Source of the DNA: SVTX01 sp964567085
GTDB taxonomy: Bacteria; Bacillota; Clostridia; Oscillospirales; CAG-272
Assembly (NCBI GenBank): GCA_964567085.1
Contig: CAZMKU010000001.1
Location: 19,006 to 83,005, forward strand
Direction: 5' to 3'
DNA length: 64,000 nt
In this document: piece by piece, positions 37,166-44,792 of the stretch
How positions within the stretch are numbered: the first letter of the stretch is position 1
Layout of the letters: the number at the start of each line of letters is the position of its first letter
Translations under genes and position numbers: made by a program
Notes under the pieces: generated by a model
The model's input: the letters and a program-made list of their open reading frames with translations, nothing else
The model's database searches: none
What the model was told of the DNA's origin: nothing

Positions 37166-39438
37166 GCGTTTGCCTCCTCCTCAGCCTTTTCAGGCTCTTC
37201 TACGTAAGGAACGTGCTCGTCATTACCGTCGTAAATAATATCGAGGTAGAACTGCTCGAGCTCAATTCCCTGCTCGTTAAGCTCCTCCATAGTCTTGAAG
37301 GCGCGGAGCTGACCCTTCTTGATGATCGCGATCTTGTCGCAGAGCTTTTCAACGACGTCAATGATATGCGAGGAGAAGAATACGATGTTGCCCTTTGCGG
37401 CGTGTCTCTTCATGCACTCCTTAACCTCGTGTATGCTCGTGGGGTCGAGACCCGTGAGCGGCTCGTCGAGGACCCATACCTTAGGATTGTGAACGAGAGC
37501 AGACATAATAGTTATCTTCTGCTTCATACCGTGGGAGTACGTCTTCATCTGATTGTCAAACGCGCCCGTGAGCTGGAACACGTCAACGTATTCGTCAATA
37601 AACGCGTCTCTGTCCGCCTTCGTTACGCCGAAGAGGTCTGCGATATAGTTTATGTATTCTCTGCCCGTGAGGTTTTCATAGAGAGCGTAGTGGTCGGGAA
37701 CGAACGCAGTGTTGAGCTTTGCCGCAACGGGCTGCTTTTCAACGTCATATCCGCAAATTTCAATGCTTCCCGAGGTTATGGTCTGAATACCGACCATACT
37801 CTTGATGATCGTGGACTTACCCGCGCCGTTAGGGCCGAGGAAGCCGAAGATCTCGCCGCCCTTTACCTCAAAGGATACGTTGTTTACAGAATAATGCTTG
37901 TTGCTTCCGTATCTCTTGGAGAAATTGCGAAGCACAAGGCTGGGTGAACCGTCTCCGTTGATGGGAGTGGTTTCGGGCTTGTCGCCAAGATATTTTTTAA
38001 GATCTTTTTTCATTCTCTTATAATCCTTTTCTCTCTTACTTCTTTCTTCGTCCGCGTCAATTACCGTGAAGAGCAGACCGTACAGGAACCACATTCCGAC
38101 GGAAATAAGCAAATACACGACAAGGAACAGTATCTGATATATCGGTGTGAAAACCAGGTCGTAGCCGTTAACCGTTACCGTGACGGTAAGATCACGCGTG
38201 CGCTCCGCCCATAGGCCAAGCTTTGATACGATAAAGTCACTATTTGTAAAGAAGAAGTCCGTAGCCTTACCCGTGCTCGCCGTAAGGTAAGCGTTCGTAA
38301 AGAGCATAAGCCCGTAATAAACGACGAGAGCTATAACCGAATACACCCACTGCTTGAATTTGGGTCGCTTGAATACCTTCAAGGAAATAATCAAAACGGG
38401 CATACCGAACGCTGCGTAATGGTTCCACCAGTACGAAATACGCTCCGTTCCGATCGCGTTCCATTCAACAAGCTCGTGGGGCATCAGCATCGCAAAGAGC
38501 GCGCCGATAACGTTGATGAACAAGCAGAAGTTGAAGAGTCGCTTCATATCGAACACAAGACAGAGCGGGAACAGGAACATCGCCAGATTACAAAGGTGGA
38601 GCGGCCATTCGGTAGGATCGGCAAAATCAAGCAATTCCCATCTTCCGATGTATACCCACATCATCGCGATAGTCGCGTATATGAGAATCATTCTGTTGAC
38701 CTCGGTGGGCTTGTTTCGAAGAAGCAGGTACGCCACAACGGGAAGAATTATCGCAAAATAAAGGACGATTCTATGCTCGAAGGTAAGGTCATAGATCTTG
38801 AGAGAGGGATCGATGCCCGAGAAGAATGCCTGCGGAACGTAGCAAGGCATTATTGCGAGGATAGAAAATATAAGTCCGTAGAAATAATTTCCAACGTCTT
38901 TCAGGCTTCGAGGGATCTCAACTTTTCCGTCGGCAATAATGTTTCCGACAGCTATTGCAATACCAAGGCCTATCTCGAACGCCATTATCCACAAGCGCGG
39001 CGTTGAGAGAGAGTAGGCCTCGACTCCGACGGTTGCTACGGCGTACGTCTTGAAGAAAACGAGACAGCCCACAAGGGTCGGCAATGAAAACAGGTTAACT
39101 ATTCTACGGAGTGTTTTGTAATTAAAGAATGCGCCGACTACGGTAAGCAATAGCGCGGCGTAAGAAAACCAGACCAGAATAACGGCCAGAGCCGTCAGAC
39201 CCGGTCTTGCCACCTCGGCATTGAACGGCGACACGGCGCTCGTGAGACCTCTGAGGTCGTAAATCGCGGGACGCTTCCAGAGGTATCTCAGGAATGACAC
39301 GCAGAACAAGGCCACCGCCATAGGCTTTATAAAGTTTGAAATATTGACCTTTCGGCGATTTAGCATATACAAGCCGAAAATCAATATCAGAGCAGCGCCC
39401 AGAGCTGATGCCGCAAAGATCAAATCAATCATAACCAA
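37162..39438 (-). CDS. YwaF/TMEM164-like membrane domain fused to ABC ATPase
   Basis: This 758-residue fusion has an N-terminal membrane part (about 1-470) with some twelve hydrophobic helices. Its middle contains WPLHLCNLAMFLFPLCLVFD and WWNHYAAFGMPVLI, which match the YwaF/TIGR02206 (TMEM164-like) family, including the conserved His-x-Cys-Asn. After a basic linker (about 475-505) comes an ABC ATPase (about 510-720) with Walker A GPNGAGKST, signature TYSHGMKQKITIMSAL, Walker B VWVLDEPLTGLDP and SSHIIDVVEKL. It ends with an acidic tail. TMEM164 in animals is an acyltransferase acting on ether phospholipids, so lipid chemistry coupled to transport is conceivable but unproven. It heads a three-gene operon with a promoter at 39534-39562. 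Confidence 0.8.
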   Translation of the reverse strand: MVMIDLIFAASALGAALILIFGLYMLNRRKVNISNFIKPMAVALFCVSFLRYLWKRPAIYDLRGLTSAVSPFNAEVARPGLTALAVILVWFSYAALLLTVVGAFFNYKTLRRIVNLFSLPTLVGCLVFFKTYAVATVGVEAYSLSTPRLWIMAFEIGLGIAIAVGNIIADGKVEIPRSLKDVGNYFYGLIFSILAIMPCYVPQAFFSGIDPSLKIYDLTFEHRIVLYFAIILPVVAYLLLRNKPTEVNRMILIYATIAMMWVYIGRWELLDFADPTEWPLHLCNLAMFLFPLCLVFDMKRLFNFCLFINVIGALFAMLMPHELVEWNAIGTERISYWWNHYAAFGMPVLIISLKVFKRPKFKQWVYSVIALVVYYGLMLFTNAYLTASTGKATDFFFTNSDFIVSKLGLWAERTRDLTVTVTVNGYDLVFTPIYQILFLVVYLLISVGMWFLYGLLFTVIDADEERSKREKDYKRMKKDLKKYLGDKPETTPINGDGSPSLVLRNFSKRYGSNKHYSVNNVSFEVKGGEIFGFLGPNGAGKSTIIKSMVGIQTITSGSIEICGYDVEKQPVAAKLNTAFVPDHYALYENLTGREYINYIADLFGVTKADRDAFIDEYVDVFQLTGAFDNQMKTYSHGMKQKITIMSALVHNPKVWVLDEPLTGLDPTSIHEVKECMKRHAAKGNIVFFSSHIIDVVEKLCDKIAIIKKGQLRAFKTMEELNEQGIELEQFYLDIIYDGNDEHVPYVEEPEKAEEEANA

Positions 39439-39470
39439 ACCTCACAATTTAGAGTTTTATATATGAACTT

Positions 39471-39505
39471 TAATTAACATTCACAAAACAGTAATTAACA
39501 TTCAC
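39471..39505. repeat. Two direct repeats in the leader of the YwaF-ABC operon
   Basis: TAATTAACATTCAC occurs at 39471-39484 and again at 39492-39505, 21 bp apart start to start (two helical turns). Both lie between the promoter and the gene, a position fitting a regulator site, though chance duplication in AT-rich DNA is possible. Confidence 0.5.
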
Positions 39506-39533
39506 TTAACAATGACTGGCGTTTATACATTTT

Positions 39534-39562
39534 ATTATACTACAAAAAACCACAAAAGTCAA
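39534..39562 (-). promoter_or_regulatory. SigA-type promoter of the YwaF-ABC operon
   Basis: Minus-strand TTGACT (39557-39562) and TATAAT (39534-39539) are separated by 17 bp, giving a leader of about 90 nt to the ATG at 39438. The rest of 39563-39702 shows no recognisable feature. Confidence 0.78.
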
Positions 39563-39702
39563 TATTCGTCGCCACCTTTCGACATTATCCCCAATTATGC
39601 TGTTCGAAATAACGTGTGTTTTGTCTGTTTTGCCGATTGATTTTACTAAACGGACATACTTTATTAATATACGTCATTTTTTTGTAAAAAAACAACAAAA
39701 AA

Positions 39703-39735
39703 AACACCGCAGGGGCCCTATGCCCTTGCGGTGTT
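39703..39735 (-). terminator. Terminator of the WG-repeat gene
   Basis: AACACCGCA (39703-39711) pairs with TGCGGTGTT (39727-39735), and inner GGG/CCC pairs extend it. On the minus strand an eight-T run follows directly, about 27 bp after the stop at 39762. Confidence 0.85.
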
Positions 39736-39761
39736 CGCTGCCGTATTATTTTGTATTATTC

Positions 39762-41204
39762 TTAGTCGGCATCGGAAATAAGGCTGCCGAAAACCGCCTT
39801 ATAGCCTACCTCATTTTCGATCTCCTCACACTTGTCGAAGATCACCTTGCCCTTTTCGTTAAGAATGATGCAGGTCGTATCGCCGTCGTCATCCACCTCG
39901 TAAACAACTGCAAATCCGTCGGAGAAGAATATCGGATAAACGCTATCGTAATCAAGAGCGATCACTTCCTTACCATTCTTATTGATGAAGCCGAAATATG
40001 AATCGTCCGCAACAGCCGCGTAATCACTGCAGTAGAAAGGCGCTGCGCCGTAATACTCGAAGTCAACGACCTGCTCGCCCTTTTCGTCAAGGAAGCCGAA
40101 CTTACCGTAAGAGCCGTCCCTCTCAACCTCTGCTACGGGAACAAGACCGTTATAGAAGCCGCTCACGGGAACGCAATCATCAAACTCGAAGATCTCCTCG
40201 CCCTTCTTGTCGATAACGATATAGTCGTCGCGGTCAACGACGATAGCCTTACCGTCAACGTAGCCCACGAAAACGTCATCGAAATCAGGCTCAACCACAA
40301 CCTTACCCTTGGTGTTGATAACGCCGTACTCGTCGTCTTCCATAAAGAACGCAAGTCCGTCATCCTCGGAGAAGGGAAGAATTTCTTCATACTTGGGCTT
40401 CAATACGATAGTACCCTTCGTATTAACCAAGCCGTATTCGCCCTCTTCGTTGGAAACGATAGAAAGATTGTAATCGTCAAAGGCGGTAGCGGAAACGTAT
40501 CTGGGTTTAATTGCCCATTCGCCCTTCTTGCTGAGCACGCCCCACTTGCCGTCGTCCTTAGCAACCGTAGCACCGGACTTGTTGGGAAGCTTGATGTCCT
40601 CGTACTTTACGGAGAACACAAGCTCACCCTTGCTGTTGATAACACCGTAGAGAGTGGACATTTCCTTTTCGCTGTACTTGCCTACAACCGCAAGACCCTC
40701 ATCGTTGAACTCACCGATATAAGTATACTTGAAATCAATAACCGTTTCGCCCTTCTTATTGATAGCGCCAACCTCGCCGTCCTCGTTTACAACGACTGCA
40801 AGACCGTTATCATAGAAGCCCGTTGCATCAATATACTTAGCCTTGATCTCAAACTCGCCGGTCTTATTGATGTAGCCGTAATATTCGCCGTCCTTGGATA
40901 CCAGAGCAAGACCGTTTTCAGCAAAAGCGTAAGCCTCAACGAACTTAGCCTTGATTACTACCTTACCCTTCTTGTTTGCATAACCCCATTCGTCGCCGTC
41001 GGAGAAGCATACGAGATTCTCGTGGTAAAGATCCACTTCCTCATAGTCCTTTTCGAAAGCCTTGAACAAGATTACAGCCAAAATTATTACCGCTACGAGA
41101 ACTACCGCGCCGATAACGGCGTAGAGCAAGCTCTTTTTGTTGATTTTGCTCTTGGAAGCGCTCTCACGGGACTCTGCCTGAACATTGTCAAACTCGTTAG
41201 TCAT
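39762..41204 (-). CDS. WG-repeat membrane-anchored protein
   Basis: The 480-residue protein has a 25-residue cytoplasmic segment, one membrane helix (about 28-50, LLYAVIGAVVLVAVIILAVI) and then about ten WG-type repeats of 35-45 residues. Their pattern is (W/Y)G(Y/V)(I/A)NKKG(K/E)xVIxxKYxxaxxFxxxGLAxV. The aspartate/glutamate-rich repeats are predicted to sit outside the cell. WG repeats occur in many Firmicute and Bacteroidetes proteins without a settled function. The start has a GGAGGTAC site. It has its own promoter and terminator, so it is monocistronic. Confidence 0.88.
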   Translation of the reverse strand: MTNEFDNVQAESRESASKSKINKKSLLYAVIGAVVLVAVIILAVILFKAFEKDYEEVDLYHENLVCFSDGDEWGYANKKGKVVIKAKFVEAYAFAENGLALVSKDGEYYGYINKTGEFEIKAKYIDATGFYDNGLAVVVNEDGEVGAINKKGETVIDFKYTYIGEFNDEGLAVVGKYSEKEMSTLYGVINSKGELVFSVKYEDIKLPNKSGATVAKDDGKWGVLSKKGEWAIKPRYVSATAFDDYNLSIVSNEEGEYGLVNTKGTIVLKPKYEEILPFSEDDGLAFFMEDDEYGVINTKGKVVVEPDFDDVFVGYVDGKAIVVDRDDYIVIDKKGEEIFEFDDCVPVSGFYNGLVPVAEVERDGSYGKFGFLDEKGEQVVDFEYYGAAPFYCSDYAAVADDSYFGFINKNGKEVIALDYDSVYPIFFSDGFAVVYEVDDDGDTTCIILNEKGKVIFDKCEEIENEVGYKAVFGSLISDAD

Positions 41205-41240
41205 AATATATGTACCTCCATTATTACATTATTCAAAGAT

Positions 41241-41269
41241 ATTTTATCACAACTTACGCTGTTTGTCAA
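41241..41269 (-). promoter_or_regulatory. SigA-type promoter of the WG-repeat gene
   Basis: Minus-strand TTGACA (41264-41269) and TAAAAT (41241-41246) are separated by 17 bp, about 40 bp from the ATG. Confidence 0.78.
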
Positions 41270-41297
41270 TATCTTTTACAAGATTAAAGAATGCTTT

Positions 41298-43832
41298 TCA
41301 GCCAACTACCTCGTATCCCGCGTCGGTAATTATCGCCTTGATCTCGTCAACGGTAATGCCGTCCGTCGCGGTAACTCTTGCAGTTCCCTCAACGTGACTT
41401 ACCACGGCGCAGGTAACGCTTTCATTCGCTTCAAGACACTTCCTTACTCTTGCCTCACAGTGAGGGCACATCATACCCGAAACCTTGATTGTAATTTCCA
41501 TAATTTTCTTTCCTTCCTTTTCCTTGAAATAATTTTCGATAAGAGCTCCGTCGGCTCTTCTCTTTGCTTTATTTTTTGTTTTTTTACTCAGATTTACTCT
41601 GTTGAGACGAAGCGCGTTGCTTACAACGCAGAAGCTCGAAAGGCTCATAGCAAGCGCGCCGAGCATAGGGCTCATATTCCAGCCGAGGATCGCGGAAAAA
41701 GCACCTGCCGCAAAAGGAATTCCTATGACGTTGTAAGCAAACGCCCAGAAGAGATTTTCCTTTATGTTCGTAAGTGTTTTTCGGCTGAGCTTTATTGCCG
41801 AGCTTACGTTTCCGATGCCCGAATTTATAAGCACCACCTGCGCCGCGTCGATCGCCACGTGACTTCCCGCTCCGATAGCGACACCCACGTCGGACAAGGT
41901 CAGGGCAACCGCGTCGTTGATTCCGTCGCCGACCATAACCACCCTGCCAAATCGCTTCATTTCCTCTACGACCTCGCCCTTTTCTGCGGGCAGAACGTCG
42001 GATACAACGTAATCCACGCCGCATTTTTCGCTTATCGCGGCGGCGGTCTTCGCGTTATCTCCCGTCAGCATAACGGTGTAAAGCCCCATAGCCTTAAGCT
42101 CCGCTATTCCGTCTGCGCTGTCCGCTCTTATCGCATCGGCAACCGCAATTATACCAAGCGCTCTGCCGCCTCGGACGAACACCATAGGTGTTTTTCCCAT
42201 CTTCGATAATCCGTCCGCCGCGCTCTTTAATTTTTCATCCGTATTTATGCGGCTCTCGGCAAACTTCAAGCTTCCGCCGAAGACCGTCTCACCGTCAATT
42301 CTACCCTCGACACCGTTGCCTGCAAGCGTCAAGAAATCCGAGACGTCGTAAAGCCTCGCGCCGTTTGTCTCGCCGTATTTTACCACCGCCGATGCAAGCG
42401 GATGCTCACTTTTCGATTCGAGTGAGAAGGCAACCGAGACAAGCTCATCCGCGTCTGCTCCCTCTGCCGCAAGCACGTCCGTAACCTCGGGTGTTCCCGA
42501 TGTTATCGTGCCCGTTTTATCAAGGATAACTATATCGGCTCTGCCCATATTTTCAAGCGCGGTCGCGTTCTTGAAAAGTATTCCCCTTTTCGCTCCCACT
42601 CCGCTTCCCACCATAATAGCCACGGGGGTCGCAAGTCCAAGCGCACACGGGCAGCTGATCACAAGCACGGAAATGCCGCGAGCAAGTGAAGCGCCCACGT
42701 CCATTCCGCTGACGATAAGCCATATTACAGTAGTCACAAGAGAGATAACAAGCACACACGGAACGAATACCGCAGAAACCTTGTCGGCAATTTTTGTAAT
42801 CGGTGCCTTGGTCGCAGTAGCATCACTCACCATTTTGATTATTCCCGAGAGAACCGTGTCCTCACCGACGCTCTTCGCTTCGCAAACGATATAACCCGAA
42901 CGGCTTACCGTCGCGCCGAACACCTCGTCGCCGCGCTTTTTATCAATAGGAAGGCTCTCGCCCGTAAGCATGGACTCGTCGACCGACGCGTCACCCTCAA
43001 TAATTTTCGCATCCGTGGGAATACTCTCGCCCGCGAAAACGCAAAATCTATCGCCGATCTTAATATCCGCAGCGGGAATATCTATCACCGTTCCGTCATT
43101 ATTTACCTTGTGCGCGATCTTGGGAGAGAGCTTGACGAGCGACTCGATAGCGCTCGTGGTCTTTCCCTTCGCTCTCGCCTCGAGCATTTTCCCGACCGTA
43201 ATGAGAGCCAATATCATCGCCGCCGATTCAAAATAAAGCTCGCTATGCAGGATATGATGAGCCGCCGAAGCATCTCCGGAAACATACGCCGCGCTCATAC
43301 GGAAAAGCATATAGGTGCTATAAACAAATGCCGCGCCCGAGCCTAATGACACCAAGGTATCCATATTGGGAGAACGGTTGATAATTCCCTTCGCACCGTT
43401 CACAAAAAACCTTTTGTTTATAAGCATTACGACAGCAGAAAGTATCATCTGCAAAAGGGCTATCGCAAGCGGATTCTCGGATAGAGCTCTCGGCAGAGGG
43501 AAGCCCCACATAACGTGTCCCATAGATATATACATAAGCGCTATAAGGACCGCCATAGACGAAACAAGCCGCCATATTAAATTTTTCGTTTCTTTTTTAG
43601 TATTGCTGACGGGTGTGTCAGTCGCCATTTTCTTCCCCGACACGCTCGCGCCGTAGCCCGCTCCCTCCACGGCAGAGATTATCTCTCCATCGTCCAAATT
43701 ACTCTCTACGGTCATAGAATTTGTCAGCAGATTTACCGAGCAGGCATCAACGCCGTCAAGCGACGAGACCGCCTTCTCCACCCTTGCCGAGCAAGCCGCA
43801 CAGGTCATACCCGTAATATCAAATTTTCTCAT
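41298..43832 (-). CDS. copA: Copper-exporting P1B-type ATPase CopA with C-terminal CopZ-like domain
   Basis: The 844-residue pump has an N-terminal heavy-metal domain (GMTCAAC, cysteines 11 and 14) and membrane helices with the CPC motif (VISCPCALGLATPVAIM). The phosphorylation site is DKTGTITSG, the hinge is MVGDGINDAVAL, and the copper-site residues are in YNVIGIPFAAG and MSLSSFCVVSNALRL, identifying a Cu(I) exporter. Unusually, a second heavy-metal domain (SGMMCPHCEARVRKCL, about residues 778-844) is fused at the C-terminus after a Lys/Glu-rich linker. An internal ATG at 41501 with a GGAAGG site 8 nt upstream could yield this 67-residue domain separately, like a free CopZ chaperone. It lies 11 bp downstream of csoR in the same operon. 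Confidence 0.93.
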   Translation of the reverse strand: MRKFDITGMTCAACSARVEKAVSSLDGVDACSVNLLTNSMTVESNLDDGEIISAVEGAGYGASVSGKKMATDTPVSNTKKETKNLIWRLVSSMAVLIALMYISMGHVMWGFPLPRALSENPLAIALLQMILSAVVMLINKRFFVNGAKGIINRSPNMDTLVSLGSGAAFVYSTYMLFRMSAAYVSGDASAAHHILHSELYFESAAMILALITVGKMLEARAKGKTTSAIESLVKLSPKIAHKVNNDGTVIDIPAADIKIGDRFCVFAGESIPTDAKIIEGDASVDESMLTGESLPIDKKRGDEVFGATVSRSGYIVCEAKSVGEDTVLSGIIKMVSDATATKAPITKIADKVSAVFVPCVLVISLVTTVIWLIVSGMDVGASLARGISVLVISCPCALGLATPVAIMVGSGVGAKRGILFKNATALENMGRADIVILDKTGTITSGTPEVTDVLAAEGADADELVSVAFSLESKSEHPLASAVVKYGETNGARLYDVSDFLTLAGNGVEGRIDGETVFGGSLKFAESRINTDEKLKSAADGLSKMGKTPMVFVRGGRALGIIAVADAIRADSADGIAELKAMGLYTVMLTGDNAKTAAAISEKCGVDYVVSDVLPAEKGEVVEEMKRFGRVVMVGDGINDAVALTLSDVGVAIGAGSHVAIDAAQVVLINSGIGNVSSAIKLSRKTLTNIKENLFWAFAYNVIGIPFAAGAFSAILGWNMSPMLGALAMSLSSFCVVSNALRLNRVNLSKKTKNKAKRRADGALIENYFKEKEGKKIMEITIKVSGMMCPHCEARVRKCLEANESVTCAVVSHVEGTARVTATDGITVDEIKAIITDAGYEVVG

Positions 43833-43843
43833 TTTTATCTTCC

Positions 43844-44179
43844 TTATTTAATAATCTTCTGGAGCGTCATTATAAGCTCGTCGACCGCTTCTTCCTTGCC
43901 GTTCTTTACGTCGGTAACCACACAGCTTTTTATGTGATTTGCCAGAAGCTCGCGAGAAAAGCCGTCGAGCGCCGAGCTTATCGCGCTCACCTGTGTCAGG
44001 ATATCTATGCAATACGCGTCGGATTCAAGCATTCCGCGCACTCCCCTTACCTGTCCCTCGATTCGCGCGAGGCGATTCTGAAGGCTTTTCATTTCGCTTT
44101 CATTTCTGTGCTTTTTGCGGCATTCGCACTCCGCGCTCTTAACTTCATCCGCGCTCTGCACTCTGCACTCTGCACTCAT
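43844..44179 (-). CDS. csoR: CsoR-type copper-sensing repressor
   Basis: CsoR represses copper-efflux genes and releases DNA on binding Cu(I). The 111-residue product has the all-helical DUF156 core SLQNRLARIEGQVRGVRGML. It keeps the C-H-C ligand set in AYCIDIL, ANHIKSC, as in copper-binding members. I chose the start at 44179 because a GGGAGG site lies 7 nt upstream; ATGs at 44197 and 44092 lack good sites. The first residues (SAECRVQSA) are encoded by a 7-bp tandem repeat, which is odd for a regulator. A perfect inverted repeat operator lies in its own promoter, so it should be autoregulated with copA. Confidence 0.92.
   Translation of the reverse strand: MSAECRVQSADEVKSAECECRKKHRNESEMKSLQNRLARIEGQVRGVRGMLESDAYCIDILTQVSAISSALDGFSRELLANHIKSCVVTDVKNGKEEAVDELIMTLQKIIK
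44154..44177. repeat. 7-bp tandem repeat (CTCTGCA unit) inside the start of csoR
   Basis: Three perfect CTCTGCA units (44154-44174) plus CTC are seen; on the minus strand they encode codons 2-9 of csoR. A related array lies at 56545-56572 at the start of miaA. Confidence 0.9.
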
Positions 44180-44209
44180 ATTTTCAACCTCCCTCATTTC
44201 TTTATCTAT

Positions 44210-44238
44210 ATTATATACCCCCGAGGGGTATTTGTCAA
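44210..44238 (-). promoter_or_regulatory. Copper-responsive promoter with embedded CsoR operator
   Basis: Minus-strand TTGACA (44233-44238) and TATAAT (44210-44215) are separated by 17 bp. The spacer is almost entirely the inverted repeat ATACCCC-CGA-GGGGTAT (44215-44231), which matches the known CsoR operator style (G/C-rich core flanked by TAT/ATA). Repressor bound here would block RNA polymerase directly. Confidence 0.9.
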
Positions 44239-44249
44239 GTACAAAATTA

Positions 44250-44268
44250 CCCGCGGCATAACCGCGGG
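44250..44268 (-). terminator. Terminator after gtrA
   Basis: CCCGCGG (44250-44256) pairs with CCGCGGG (44262-44268); on the minus strand TAATTTT follows. It insulates the csoR promoter from the gtrA-cysS unit. Confidence 0.65.
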
Positions 44269-44275
44269 CAAAAAA

Positions 44276-44788
44276 TTATTTTTTATCTCGAAAAACAAAG
44301 ATCTTGCTGATAACGTAGTTGCAAACGATTACTATCACCGCAGCGATGACCTTGGCGGATATTTCCGCCATATTCCACTCTCTGCCAAAAAGCTGTACTG
44401 ACGTCGAGCCCGATATGAGCGCCGCGATTCCCATAGCGGCAAAAAGAGTAACCAGATAGTCAATAAAGAAGGTTACAACACGGCCGCCCGAGAATTTTAT
44501 CAGCTGCGGGATCACGGGTACGTCTCTTTCCGCCTTTGTAAACACCCATTTTCTGTTGGTGAAAAACGCGAACAGCACCGCCACCACCCACTGAACGACC
44601 TGCGCAACCGTATATATCGCTATATATTTTCCGCTCGAGGTATCATCACCCGAAACGCCAAACACAAGCTTCAATGCCCATAAAAGCGCAAAATAAACTA
44701 TCCAACCGACGAGCGTCGTAAGCACGCCGAAAATGAGATACTTTATTATCTCCTCGTATTTTTTATAAAGGTCCTTTATCTTACTCAT
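44276..44788 (-). CDS. GtrA family membrane protein
   Basis: The 170-residue protein has four membrane helices and the GtrA-family marks YLIFGVLTTLVGWIVYFALL, FTNRKWVFTKAE and a closing NYVISKIFVFR. GtrA-like proteins are thought to help move lipid-linked sugars across the membrane for cell-surface modification; the exact substrate is not evident. It begins 4 bp after cysS and is probably co-transcribed with it, though the pairing seems functionally unrelated. Confidence 0.9.
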   Translation of the reverse strand: MSKIKDLYKKYEEIIKYLIFGVLTTLVGWIVYFALLWALKLVFGVSGDDTSSGKYIAIYTVAQVVQWVVAVLFAFFTNRKWVFTKAERDVPVIPQLIKFSGGRVVTFFIDYLVTLFAAMGIAALISGSTSVQLFGREWNMAEISAKVIAAVIVIVCNYVISKIFVFRDKK

Positions 44789-44792
44789 AGCG

